Positions 8,569 to 16,564 of a stretch of 27,949 bases of DNA are shown one piece after another. The stretch is taken from the NCBI RefSeq assembly GCF_934294775.1, contig NZ_CAKRAH010000034.1, positions 1 through 27,949 of the forward strand, read 5' to 3'. Within the stretch, counting starts at the first letter, position 1. Every line of letters starts with the position of its first letter. The notes under the pieces were generated by a model, which saw only the letters and a program-made list of their open reading frames with translations, ran no database searches and was not told the DNA's origin. The stretch comes from an uncultured Dorea sp. Lineage in GTDB: Bacteria > Bacillota > Clostridia > Lachnospirales > Lachnospiraceae. Both the position numbers and the translations under genes were made by a program.

Positions 8569-8708
8569 CTTTCTTACCTCTCTTTTCTTTTTTGTTACTA
8601 CTTTTTCATCATTTCTTTTTGTTTGTTGTTTTTTATTTTCTTTCGTGTTCTCTTTGTGACTATATCTTACTAAGAATTGCTGCTTACGCATATTGGGAGA
8701 ATCTTTCG

Positions 8709-8834
8709 ATGCGTGTATTTTATTTTTAGATGTTTTTTTGGGTACTTTTTTCAGGTTGTGTTTATGCTCTTTTTCCTGCACTATTTTTGGGTTTTTTCTT
8801 TAGGTCTGGATGCGTGCATTTTTTCATATGCGTG
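8709..8834 (+). repeat. Three ATGCGTG motifs upstream of iolE
   Basis: ATGCGTG occurs at 8709-8715, 8810-8816 and 8828-8834. The first two continue as GATGCGTG(T/C)ATTTT; the second forms the near-palindrome ATGCGTGCAT. The core TGCGTGC also forms the arms of the inverted repeat at the promoter of the nearby LacI-type gene. Candidate operator half-sites for that repressor; this is inference. Confidence 0.35.
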
Positions 8835-8842
8835 ATCCTGGT

Positions 8843-8905
8843 CCTGCTGCCAGCAGCTTTTCCTGTATCCTTTGACCTCTGCATAACCTGCTGCCGGCAG
8901 CTTCT
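8843..8905. repeat. Two palindromic direct repeats, 44 nt apart
   Basis: CCTGCTGCCAGCAGCTTTT (8843-8861) and CCTGCTGCCGGCAGCTTCT (8887-8905) match at 17 of 19 positions. The second contains the perfect palindrome GCTGCCGGCAGC (8890-8901); the first departs from it at one position. The roughly four-helical-turn spacing would suit a paired operator or looping site ahead of iolE, or they may be part of an interspersed repeat. Confidence 0.45.
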
Positions 8906-8923
8906 CTTACATACTTTTGTATA
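8896..8923 (-). repeat. 28-nt interspersed repeat, copy 1
   Basis: On the minus strand this matches 26 of 28 positions of the copy at 22403-22430 and shares the TATAC-AAAGTATG-AAGAGAA core with the copy at 21762-21789. It directly follows the T-run of the response-regulator terminator. Function unknown. Confidence 0.5.
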
Positions 8924-8959
8924 AAAAAATAGAGATTTTTACTTTTTGTAAAAACCTCT
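8923..8959 (-). terminator. Terminator of the LacI-lipoprotein-YesMN operon
   Basis: On the minus strand a 12-bp stem (one G-U pair; arms 8948-8959 and 8931-8942) with a five-base loop is followed by a run of seven T (8923-8929). It lies about 59 nt after the response-regulator stop and separates that operon from iolE. Confidence 0.85.
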
Positions 8960-9017
8960 GTTTTCTCTATGCTTGTCACTATTTTCTTTTATGTATTTTT
9001 TATTAATTTTTATACCA

Positions 9018-10610
9018 TTATCCGGCATGTTTTCTATAATGTGCCGGACTCACTCCTTCTGCCTTTTTAAAAACCTTTGAAAAATAATGATAGTCATTAA
9101 ATCCCGACTCTTCTGCAACCTGCCACATCTTAAGATCCGTCTCGCGCAGCAGACGTTTTGCATGTTCCATCCTCAGATTCAGAAGATAGTTTGCAAACCC
9201 GATCCCCATCTCCTGACTGAACAGGTAACTCAGATACGTACTGTTGACCCCGGCCGCATCTGCCACATCTCCAAGGCCTATAGATTCCCTGTAATGTGCA
9301 CATGCATAGTCCGCTGCGATCTTGACCGGCTGGCTTAAATCTTCCGGAATCTCCGGATTATTATATTCAAATGCTTCCTCTGCCAGATTAGCAAGCTGTG
9401 CTTTGACTTCTCCTATATAGGACCAGCTATGTTCTCTTCCAGCGTTTTCTATCTGTAATATCTGCTCTAGCTTCCGGTACCACTGCTGTACGATCTGGCT
9501 TTCGCTCCTTTCTCTTTTGAATGCATCCACAGCTTCTTCTGCCATAGAAAGAAATGTATCTTTTTCATTCTTTCTCTTAAGTCTGTCTGCCTGGTCAAGA
9601 AGCTTTCCGGCCTCTTTTGGAAGCTCTTTTCCCATAGCCTTGTCTGTCTCATAATAGGCAATTCCATCTTTTTCATAAAATGTACTCTTTATCATAAGTC
9701 TTGCCTGCTGATATGCCATTCTAAGAGCCTCTGTTCCCATACAGATATTGCTGACCCCGATCTTATACTGCATTTTTTCTTCTTTGCATATCTTATAGCA
9801 GGCAGATGCAAGCCCTGTCAGCTTCTGATACATCACACTACTTTTATATTCTCCTGACAGATCCAGGAAGCAGCAATATGTCCCATTTCCAAGATAGATC
9901 AGTTCCTGCTCTGTCTCAGATTCTTTTTCGCAGAGCCGTTCCCGGAAGTGTCCACAGAATTCCAGACTTTCCTGCTCTTTTCTTGCTCCTTCCAGCGGGT
10001 CATCGCTATGTTCTTTTTCTTCCTGTCTGATTACGATCACTGCACTGTTCTGATATTTTCCACGGATTCCCAGACGTACTCTTTCTTTTTCCCGCTCTTC
10101 TTCTGCCAGAGTCCCGGCCAGTATCTGGTTAAAGAACAGGAATTTTTCATTCATTGTTCCTGTTGGTTTTTCCGATGGATATACTTTGGATTCATTCATA
10201 CTTTCGTCTGTCTTTGGTCCGGCATTTTCTTTTTTTATATTTTCCTGTGCCGTCTGTAATACCGTGTACAGACTGTCTTCATTCAGCGTATTTTTCAGTA
10301 CGTACTCATCTGCACCTTCTTTCATTGCCTGCTTTACATATTCGAATTCGTCATGGCAGCTAAGTACGATCACGTAAATATCCGGGTATTTTTTTCTGAT
10401 TACCTTTATCAGTTCTATTCCGTCCATCAATGGCATCGCAATATCTGTGACCACAAGATCCACCGGCTCTTTATTTAATACCTCCAGTGCTTCTTCTCCA
10501 TCTCTTACATCTGCTGTGATCTCAAACCCTGCTTTTTCCCATGACGATAACATCTTCAGATAACTCCGCACCAGAAAGTCATCGTCCGCAAGTAATGCTT
10601 TTTTCATCAT
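9018..10610 (-). CDS. YesN-like response regulator, AraC output
   Basis: Cytosolic transcription factor of 530 residues. Receiver domain at about 1-125 with the acidic DDD (9-11), phospho-acceptor D56 (VVTDIAMP) and a conserved Lys (YVLKNTL). A long linker region (about 150-420) of the YesN type follows, then a C-terminal AraC/XylS double helix-turn-helix (about 430-528). The start overlaps the kinase stop in an ATGA-type junction, so the pair is translationally coupled. Partner kinase is the gene just upstream. Its target could be the iol cluster that begins 450 bases further on, but that is inference from position. Confidence 0.92.
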   Translation of the reverse strand: MMKKALLADDDFLVRSYLKMLSSWEKAGFEITADVRDGEEALEVLNKEPVDLVVTDIAMPLMDGIELIKVIRKKYPDIYVIVLSCHDEFEYVKQAMKEGADEYVLKNTLNEDSLYTVLQTAQENIKKENAGPKTDESMNESKVYPSEKPTGTMNEKFLFFNQILAGTLAEEEREKERVRLGIRGKYQNSAVIVIRQEEKEHSDDPLEGARKEQESLEFCGHFRERLCEKESETEQELIYLGNGTYCCFLDLSGEYKSSVMYQKLTGLASACYKICKEEKMQYKIGVSNICMGTEALRMAYQQARLMIKSTFYEKDGIAYYETDKAMGKELPKEAGKLLDQADRLKRKNEKDTFLSMAEEAVDAFKRERSESQIVQQWYRKLEQILQIENAGREHSWSYIGEVKAQLANLAEEAFEYNNPEIPEDLSQPVKIAADYACAHYRESIGLGDVADAAGVNSTYLSYLFSQEMGIGFANYLLNLRMEHAKRLLRETDLKMWQVAEESGFNDYHYFSKVFKKAEGVSPAHYRKHAG

Positions 10611-12337
10611 TCTTCATCCTCACCTCTGTTCACAGGCAGATAAATCGTAGCTATCGTTCCTTCTCCTTCACTTTTCAGCGTAAGTTTTGCCTGTCTTCCA
10701 TAATATAAGTTTAACCTGTCCTGTATATTCGGGATCCCGACTGCTGTAAGTCCCTTTGTCTTCTTCCCCTTCTTTTTCAGCAATTCTTCAATCTGTTCTT
10801 CCGTCATTCCTCTTCCGTTGTCTGTTATCTTAAGATATAGTCTGGACCCGGAAGTATAGGCTTCTATGATCAGCCGTTTCTGGTCATTCTTAAGATCCAG
10901 TCCGTGAATAATAGCATTTTCCACCAGCGGCTGTAAGATCAGCCTTGGTATCTTGCACTGCTGCGCTTCCCACTCTATCTTATATTCCACCTGATAATTT
11001 TCTCCATTCCGGAATTCCTGGAGATGAATATAATTTTCCAGAACCTGTACCTCTTCTGCTACCGTAAGAAATGTCCCTTTTTTCTGGATGCAGGTCTGAA
11101 GAAGCTCTACAAAGTCTTCAATCACGGTAGCAATCTCCTTTTGATCATGGATCAGTGCGTAACATTTTATGGAGTTCAATGTATTATACATAAAATGCGG
11201 CGTGATCTGATACTGCAGGGCTTCCAGCTCTGCATCTTTTTTCTTCTTTTCTTCCTGGATCAACTGCCTGATCAGATCTTCGATACGGTCAAGCATCCGG
11301 TTGAATTCTTCTGCCGCAAGTCCGATCTCGTCTTTTGAGACTATTTCTGCTCTTGTATCCATCTCACCATCCGATACAGCTTTCATTGCCGTCATCAGCT
11401 TTTGCACCGGTTTGTATACAATCCTTGATATATAGACTGCTGCCATAAGAGCAATGATTCCAAATCCCGCTGCTATTCCAAATATATATTTTCTCATCTG
11501 CATCAGGTCACTTAACACTGCTCGTTTCTTCACACCCGCAAAGATTCCACACCTGGAAAAGCTTCCTTCACAATAAATGTAAATGTTCTTTTCATCCGCT
11601 CCTGCTGTCTCTGAATGATGGATCCATTTTTTATATTTTTTCTCTGAAAATGATCTGCCTATCCTGGATACTTCCCTTGTTGCAATGACTTTTCCATCTC
11701 CGATCAGTTTGATCTGGTCAAGTTCCTGATTCGCCGGGTCTTCCATATAGTCATATCTCAGATTCTGTTCTCCTATATTGGTGCATACGTATCCCAGTAT
11801 TGTTCCATCTGTATCCTTTACCACCTCAGCAAATGCAAGCAATTTACTTTCCTCATGCACCAGATCATCCATGATCACCGGACCGTCATTTTCCTGGATC
11901 TTTGTTTCAAACCGGCGGATTTTGCCGGCGTCTATATCACTTCTGTATACCGGATAATCCATCGTTGTTACAACCTGGTTCTTCTCTGGTATTACCAGAT
12001 ACACCGAAGCGATCGACGGATTCATCTTTGAAAATGTCCGCAGGCGGTTTGCGATATCACTCAGTCTGCTTTCATCCTGATCTTCCAGATACTGTCTCAG
12101 CATCTCTTTTAATTCACTATCGCAAGAAGCTTTTATGTCTATGTTGCAGACTTCTTTTAACATATCATCGATCGTATCCGTCAGAAGTCTTACTCTCTGA
12201 CTTAAGACCGTCACATAATTTTCTTCGATCATCTTCGCCGATCTTCCGTAGAATACAAAAGCCATGGCCGTTGCTGTAAGCAGCGTTATCCCGATGATCG
12301 CAATCAGTACTTTACTTCTTATACTCTTGACTTTCAT
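10607..12337 (-). CDS. YesM-like sensor histidine kinase
   Basis: Membrane kinase of 576 residues. TM1 is at about 9-31, an extracytoplasmic sensor domain at 32-283, TM2 at about 284-308, HAMP at 309-365, then the His_kinase family core LQYQITPHFMYNTLNSIK (374-391) with phospho-acceptor H381. The ATPase domain shows the N box LVENAIIHG (471-479), ITDNGRGM (504-511) and GIPNIQDRL (534-542). The start codon region overlaps the end of the lipoprotein gene by 26 nt, and AGGAG lies five bases before the ATG. Expected to phosphorylate the AraC-type regulator downstream, with the upstream lipoprotein as a ligand-sensing partner. Confidence 0.93.
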   Translation of the reverse strand: MKVKSIRSKVLIAIIGITLLTATAMAFVFYGRSAKMIEENYVTVLSQRVRLLTDTIDDMLKEVCNIDIKASCDSELKEMLRQYLEDQDESRLSDIANRLRTFSKMNPSIASVYLVIPEKNQVVTTMDYPVYRSDIDAGKIRRFETKIQENDGPVIMDDLVHEESKLLAFAEVVKDTDGTILGYVCTNIGEQNLRYDYMEDPANQELDQIKLIGDGKVIATREVSRIGRSFSEKKYKKWIHHSETAGADEKNIYIYCEGSFSRCGIFAGVKKRAVLSDLMQMRKYIFGIAAGFGIIALMAAVYISRIVYKPVQKLMTAMKAVSDGEMDTRAEIVSKDEIGLAAEEFNRMLDRIEDLIRQLIQEEKKKKDAELEALQYQITPHFMYNTLNSIKCYALIHDQKEIATVIEDFVELLQTCIQKKGTFLTVAEEVQVLENYIHLQEFRNGENYQVEYKIEWEAQQCKIPRLILQPLVENAIIHGLDLKNDQKRLIIEAYTSGSRLYLKITDNGRGMTEEQIEELLKKKGKKTKGLTAVGIPNIQDRLNLYYGRQAKLTLKSEGEGTIATIYLPVNRGEDEE

Positions 12338-13268
12338 ATTTTCTCCTGTATTCTTTTACATTATCCTGTGTCAGTATCCTGGCACTTAAATAATAGTCTT
12401 TTTCCGGTGTCTTTCCCTTGCGCAGTTTTTGAATATAATGAATGGTCTCATATCCAATCTCATATCCGGACTGCGCTGCCAGTGCAGTAATCTCCCCATT
12501 TTCCACAGCTTTCAGGGAGTCTTCCTGTTCATCCACGGATACGATCTTGATCCCGGTATCTTTTAATTCATCTACGAGTCCCATGGCTGTAACCGCACTG
12601 GTTGCCATAATCCCGCGGATCTTTGGATACTGCTCCATAAGGTCTCTTACTTTCTGCTCTGACATCTGAAGGTTTGCATAACCACTTTCTACAAACTGTA
12701 CTTTCATATCTTTTTCTGTCCGCATATATTCTTCAAAGCCTTCTACACGCTCCCGGTGTCCCTTTTGCTGCAGATCTCCTGCCACAACTCCGACCTGTCC
12801 TTTGTGTCCAAGCTGCTCTGCCAGTTTTTTTGCAAGCTCATATCCCGCCTTATGATTATCAATTCCTATGTACGGAAGCTCTGTAGACCCCATCCCGTTG
12901 TCAAATGATACTGCTATAATATTCTTTTTCTTTAATTCTTCCAGATAATCCGGCACATAGTACGAATCAATCGGTGCTACTGCAAGTGCATCCACATTCT
13001 GGCTGATCAGTTTTTCCACCTGTTTTTCCTGTACTTCCTTATCAAGCTCAGAATCCGGCGATAATAGGATAACATCCATATTATATTTTGCTGCCGCAGC
13101 TTCCATTCCAGAGCTTACAGATAACCAGTATTCACTGCTGTTTGACTTTGTTACAACACCTACAATATAGCGGTCCGTAGAGCTTTGATATGTCTTTTTG
13201 CCTGCACATCCGGTACTTAACATTCCTGCCGCAAGCAGGACAACGATGCCTCTGATGATCCTTCTCAT
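12312..13268 (-). CDS. Sugar-binding lipoprotein, sensor component
   Basis: Periplasmic-binding-protein fold (Peripla_BP_4, ribose/galactose-binding-like), 318 residues. The signal peptide ends in the lipobox LSTGC, with C21 the acylated Cys, so it is anchored outside the cell membrane. The body reads like RbsB/LacI ligand domains (YIVGVVTKSNSSEYW; VDALAVAPID; GIDNHKAGYELAK; IVSVDEQ). No ABC permease or ATPase is nearby; it sits between a LacI-type repressor (27 nt upstream) and a YesM-like kinase it overlaps by 26 nt. That arrangement fits a three-component sensor in which the lipoprotein presents a sugar to the kinase, as described for XylFII-LytS/YesN. The ligand is unknown. Confidence 0.87.
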   Translation of the reverse strand: MRRIIRGIVVLLAAGMLSTGCAGKKTYQSSTDRYIVGVVTKSNSSEYWLSVSSGMEAAAAKYNMDVILLSPDSELDKEVQEKQVEKLISQNVDALAVAPIDSYYVPDYLEELKKKNIIAVSFDNGMGSTELPYIGIDNHKAGYELAKKLAEQLGHKGQVGVVAGDLQQKGHRERVEGFEEYMRTEKDMKVQFVESGYANLQMSEQKVRDLMEQYPKIRGIMATSAVTAMGLVDELKDTGIKIVSVDEQEDSLKAVENGEITALAAQSGYEIGYETIHYIQKLRKGKTPEKDYYLSARILTQDNVKEYRRKYESQEYKK

Positions 13269-13295
13269 ATCTCCACCTGCTTTTATCTTCCTGTA

Positions 13296-14321
13296 TTACA
13301 GATTGTATTTCGTCTTGATATCGATGCCTGTATACAGATATTCTTTTTCCGGATACAGCCCGTTCAGTAAAATATCCGCAAGAATTCTAGGCGGTCTGTA
13401 TCCCTGTTCAAATCCATTCTGATCGATCAGGAAATCCGCAGTCCCCTCTTTTAACAGTGCCTCATTTTTGGCTGTCTGGTCATAGATAACAACATACGGC
13501 CGCTGCTCGACTCCCAGCTTTTTAAATGCCTGTACGATTCCTTCCTGTCCTCCTGATACGACAAAGATTCCGTTGATTCCGGATATGTTCATCATTGCAT
13601 TTTCAATTATACGTTCTACTTCTTCTGCATTATTGAAGCTTCCCTGCACACCTGCGATCTCAAGCTTCGGGGAAATGTTCTTTATCTCTTCTACGAATCC
13701 ATCCACACGGGAATTATTCAACATACTGCTGAAATATCCTGTAATAACAAGAATTTTTCCGACACCTCTTGTCATCATCCCAAATAATCCTGCTGCCGTC
13801 TGTCCGCTTAATTTATTATCCATTCCGACAAAACAGCATCTCCTGGTTCCTACGATATCTGAGTTAAATGTTACTACCGGGATCTTCTTCTCATTCACCA
13901 GCCAGTTCAGCTTTTCCCTGACAGCTTCTGTATCTACCGGCATAAGTGCAAGTCCCTGGATGCCTTCTTTGACCAGCTCATCAATTGCACGCAGCTGATC
14001 ATCTTCCCTTACAGAAGCATTCTCTTTAACCAGGACTTCCATCCCAAGCTCTTCCAGTTCTTTTTTTCCGGTCTGAATCCCACGATTTACTTCCAGCATA
14101 AACGAAGATCCCGATAACTGCGTTACGATTCCGATTTTCTTTTTACCTGATGTGTTCTTTTGTCTTTTTCTTGATTTGTGCACATATCCCATCTCTTCTG
14201 CGGTTTTTTTCACCATTTCCGCCACTTCCGGATTGATTCTTCCCCGGTTATTCAGTGCCCGGTCTACGGTTCCTCTGGATACGCCCGCTCTTTCTGCAAT
14301 CTGCTGTATTGTTACTGCCAT
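13296..14321 (-). CDS. LacI-family transcriptional repressor
   Basis: From ATG 14321 (GAGG nine bases upstream) it has 341 residues. The N-terminal LacI helix-turn-helix is clear: VTIQQIAERAGVSRGTVDRAL (3-23), followed by a hinge region and a Peripla_BP_4-type sugar-binding domain. An open frame reaching 14426 adds 35 codons through the promoter and is excluded. First gene of the four-gene sensing operon. A promoter (TTGCGT-17-TATTAT) overlaps a 13-bp inverted repeat, suggesting autoregulation. The ligand domain shares its fold with the lipoprotein downstream, so the operon may read the same sugar inside and outside the cell. Confidence 0.9.
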   Translation of the reverse strand: MAVTIQQIAERAGVSRGTVDRALNNRGRINPEVAEMVKKTAEEMGYVHKSRKRQKNTSGKKKIGIVTQLSGSSFMLEVNRGIQTGKKELEELGMEVLVKENASVREDDQLRAIDELVKEGIQGLALMPVDTEAVREKLNWLVNEKKIPVVTFNSDIVGTRRCCFVGMDNKLSGQTAAGLFGMMTRGVGKILVITGYFSSMLNNSRVDGFVEEIKNISPKLEIAGVQGSFNNAEEVERIIENAMMNISGINGIFVVSGGQEGIVQAFKKLGVEQRPYVVIYDQTAKNEALLKEGTADFLIDQNGFEQGYRPPRILADILLNGLYPEKEYLYTGIDIKTKYNL

Positions 14322-14356
14322 ATTCTTTTTCCTCACTAATTCATAATCTGTATATA

Positions 14357-14385
14357 ATAATATCACACACGCAAAAAGCACGCAA
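14357..14385 (-). promoter_or_regulatory. Promoter of the LacI-type gene
   Basis: Minus strand: -35 TTGCGT (14380-14385), 17-nt spacer, -10 TATTAT (14357-14362). The start codon is 36 nt past the -10. The -35 lies inside the inverted repeat at 14374-14404, so a bound repressor would block it. Confidence 0.6.
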
Positions 14386-14404
14386 TATTGCATTGCGTGC
14401 TTTT
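14374..14404 (-). terminator. 13-bp inverted repeat: enolase terminator and possible LacI operator
   Basis: Perfect arms AAAAGCACGCAAT (14374-14386) and ATTGCGTGCTTTT (14392-14404) with a five-base loop. On the minus strand it follows the enolase gene by 85 nt and ends in five T, so it fits an intrinsic terminator. It also overlaps the -35 of the LacI-type gene, so it may double as that repressor's operator. Confidence 0.65.
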
Positions 14405-14489
14405 CATATTTTGTAATCTTATACAATTATACCGTTCATAACTGACTTCTTTATCCCGGCTTTCTTGTCATATTGCATAACAACAGCTA

Positions 14490-15788
14490 TTATTTTTTTA
14501 CATTAAATGCTGCTTTTCCAGGATATACAGCACTTGCTCCAAGCTCTTCTTCGATTCTCAGTAACTGGTTGTATTTTGCAACTCGTTCTGATCTGGAAGG
14601 TGCTCCTGTCTTAATCTGGCAGGTATTCAGTGCTACTGCAAGATCTGCAATTGTTGTATCTTCTGTCTCTCCGGAACGGTGAGATGAGATTGCTGTGTAT
14701 CCGGCTTTGTGAGCCATCTTGATTGCTTCTAATGTCTCTGATACAGATCCGATCTGGTTTAGCTTGATAAGAATTGAGTTACCGCATCCAAGTTCAATAC
14801 CTTTGGAAAGTCTCTCTGTGTTCGTTACGAACAGGTCATCACCAACCAGCTGTACTTTGTCTCCAAGCTCGGCTGTCAGTTTCTGCCATCCTTCCCAGTC
14901 TTCTTCATCTAGTGCATCTTCGATAGAGATGATCGGATATTTATCTACCAGTTTCTTCCAGTGCTCAATGAGTTCTTCAGAAGTGAATTTTGTACCTGCC
15001 TTTGGAAGTACGTATTCGCCCTTCTTCTCACCTTTCCATTCAGAAGATGCTGCATCCATAGCAATCATAAAGTCTTTTCCAGGCTCATATCCTACATCTT
15101 TTACTGCATCTAAGATATACTGGATTGCTTCTTCATCAGATGCAAGGTCCGGTGCAAATCCACCTTCATCACCTACGGAAGTTGCAAGTCCTTTTGATTT
15201 TAATAATGCTGCCAGTGCGTGGAAGACTTCTGCACACCAGCGGAGTGCTTCTTTGAAGCTTGGTGCTCCTACAGGCATGATCATGAATTCCTGTACGTCA
15301 ACTGTGTTGGCAGCATGTGCACCACCATTTAATATATTCATCATAGGTACCGGAAGTCTGTTACCATTTACGCCTCCGAGGAAACGGTAAAGCGGGATCT
15401 CCAGTGCATTTGCTGCTGCACGTGCACTTGCAATGGATACTGCAAGGATTGCATTTGCTCCTAAGTTGGATTTGTCTTTTGTTCCATCTGCTGCGATCAT
15501 TGCTGCATCTACTGCATAGATGTCTGATGCATCTACACCTTTCAGCGCATCATTGATTACTGTATTTATATTTTCTACGGCTTTTACTACACCTTTTCCA
15601 CCGAAGCGTGATTTGTCTCCGTCACGAAGCTCCAGTGCTTCGAACTCTCCTGTAGATGCACCACTTGGGGCTGTTCCTCTTCCTACAGTTCCGTCTAACA
15701 GGTATACTTCAGCCTCTACTGTCGGATTTCCTCTCGAATCAATAATCTCTCTTCCAATAACCTTCTCAATTGCTAAAAAATTCTCCAT
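14490..15788 (-). CDS. eno: Enolase (phosphopyruvate hydratase)
   Basis: Cytosolic glycolytic enzyme, 2-phosphoglycerate to phosphoenolpyruvate, Mg-dependent. From ATG 15788 it has 432 residues, the family norm; a longer frame to 15869 has no similarity and is rejected. Visible: SRGNPT (18-23), catalytic E208 in GDEGGFAPDL, metal ligands D245, E290 and D317, general base K342 in the ILIKLNQIGSVSET signature (339-352), and SHRSGET (369-375). AAAGGA precedes the start. Single-gene transcript with its own promoter and terminator. Oddly, a GTTAG/CTAAC three-half-site element, the same as at feo and flavodoxin, sits over its -10 and start site. Confidence 0.97.
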   Translation of the reverse strand: MENFLAIEKVIGREIIDSRGNPTVEAEVYLLDGTVGRGTAPSGASTGEFEALELRDGDKSRFGGKGVVKAVENINTVINDALKGVDASDIYAVDAAMIAADGTKDKSNLGANAILAVSIASARAAANALEIPLYRFLGGVNGNRLPVPMMNILNGGAHAANTVDVQEFMIMPVGAPSFKEALRWCAEVFHALAALLKSKGLATSVGDEGGFAPDLASDEEAIQYILDAVKDVGYEPGKDFMIAMDAASSEWKGEKKGEYVLPKAGTKFTSEELIEHWKKLVDKYPIISIEDALDEEDWEGWQKLTAELGDKVQLVGDDLFVTNTERLSKGIELGCGNSILIKLNQIGSVSETLEAIKMAHKAGYTAISSHRSGETEDTTIADLAVALNTCQIKTGAPSRSERVAKYNQLLRIEEELGASAVYPGKAAFNVKK

Positions 15789-15869
15789 GTCAAGATCCTT
15801 TCCCATGGAACCACTTCTGCCTCTCTTGCTCAGGGATGAGACAGAAGGAGTCTGCCATGATTTATTCAC

Positions 15870-15900
15870 ACGATAGTTAGATTCTTCTAACTATCGTTAG
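15870..15900. promoter_or_regulatory. Three-half-site operator at the enolase promoter
   Basis: GTTAG (15876-15880), N6, CTAAC (15887-15891), N4, GTTAG (15896-15900). It is also a perfect 12-bp inverted repeat, 15870-15881 with 15886-15897. The last half-site overlaps the -10. Same geometry as the elements at 17143-17167 and 26553-26577. Alternatively the repeat could form a hairpin at the mRNA 5' end. Confidence 0.65.
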
Positions 15901-15927
15901 CATAGCATAACAATAAGAGTAAATCAA
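15899..15927 (-). promoter_or_regulatory. Enolase promoter
   Basis: Minus strand: -35 TTGATT (15922-15927), 17-nt spacer, -10 TATGCT (15899-15904). The predicted start site near 15892 falls inside the inverted repeat, leaving a leader of about 100 nt. Confidence 0.65.
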
Positions 15928-15979
15928 GAAGAATTTGCGAATCAAAAATGAGAAAAATAACCATTAGTCCTTTTTACAC

Positions 15980-16016
15980 AAAAAAAGACGGCAACCAGAA
16001 TTTTTCTGATCACCGC
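15980..16016 (-). terminator. Terminator of the DUF3793-flavodoxin operon
   Basis: On the minus strand a 13-bp stem with some G-U pairs (arms 16004-16016 and 15988-16000) and a three-base loop is followed by T7 (15980-15986). It lies about 92 nt after the flavodoxin stop and before the enolase promoter. Confidence 0.75.
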
Positions 16017-16108
16017 TCAAAAGGATATATATGTATGTCGGATTTTTCAATTATGAAACTAAATCACCCGGGACAGATAAAAAGCCGCTTTTCACGTCCC
16101 CACTGGCT

Positions 16109-16531
16109 TTAGCAAAGAGCTTTTCCAAGTGCCTGACAAGCTGCTACTGCTTCATCGTCTGGTGCTTCATTCGCCAGTACGCAGTCACATGCAAGAACAG
16201 CTCCGTCACCTTTACATGTCTCTTCCCATGTTCTCATCCATTCTCCGTCTCCCCATCCGTAAGATCCGAAGAGTGCGATCTTCTTACCGCTAAGTTTTCC
16301 TTCACAGTCTGAGAACATTGGCTCGAATTCGCTGTCTTCCAGTTCTTCAGCTCCCATAGCAGGGCATCCGAATGCGATTGCATCGTATGCATCCATCTTG
16401 TCTGCACCAAATTCTGCTGCTGTTAAGACATCAACTTCTGCTCCTGCTGCCTTTGCGCCTTCTGCTACTTCGTTAGCCATTGCCTCTGTGTTACCTGTTC
16501 CACTCCAATATACTACTGCTATTTTACTCAT
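16109..16531 (-). CDS. Flavodoxin
   Basis: Short-chain FMN electron carrier, 140 residues. The phosphate-binding loop SGTGNTE (10-16) follows the first beta strand, and the FMN-flanking segments FGCPAMG (54-60) and FGSYGWGDGEW (88-98) are typical. The protein is strongly acidic, as flavodoxins are. It follows the DUF3793-type gene by 33 nt on the same strand. Flavodoxin classically replaces ferredoxin when iron is short. That fits the feo-like operator in front of this operon. Which redox partner it serves cannot be told here. Confidence 0.93.
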   Translation of the reverse strand: MSKIAVVYWSGTGNTEAMANEVAEGAKAAGAEVDVLTAAEFGADKMDAYDAIAFGCPAMGAEELEDSEFEPMFSDCEGKLSGKKIALFGSYGWGDGEWMRTWEETCKGDGAVLACDCVLANEAPDDEAVAACQALGKALC

Positions 16532-16564
16532 TGTTTTTTACCTCTTTCATAAAATATTTATATG

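Larger units (their letters stand above)
8569..9017. promoter_or_regulatory. 449-base intergenic region upstream of iolE
   Basis: No convincing gene. From the right it holds the response-regulator terminator (8923-8959), one copy of a 28-nt repeat (8896-8923), two palindromic direct repeats (8843-8905), three ATGCGTG motifs (8709, 8810, 8828) and then a purine-rich leader on the minus strand running into iolE. The iol promoter should lie here, but I see no clear -35/-10 pair. Confidence 0.6.

Noticed and set aside
8569..8781. 71-codon upstream extension of IolE
   Set aside because: The frame is open because the leader is A-rich on the minus strand; it encodes a Lys-rich stretch foreign to IolE, and GAGGT lies correctly before ATG 8568.
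14719..15390. Long open frame (223 codons) on the plus strand opposite enolase
   Set aside because: It is Ser/Pro-rich shadow coding with no ribosome site or family motif, fully antisense to a certain enolase gene. The same applies to the other long antisense frames, for example 25208-25669 opposite feoB.
15789..15869. 27-codon upstream extension of enolase
   Set aside because: Enolase proteins start at the MENFLAIEKV-type N-terminus, and AAAGGA sits before ATG 15788.
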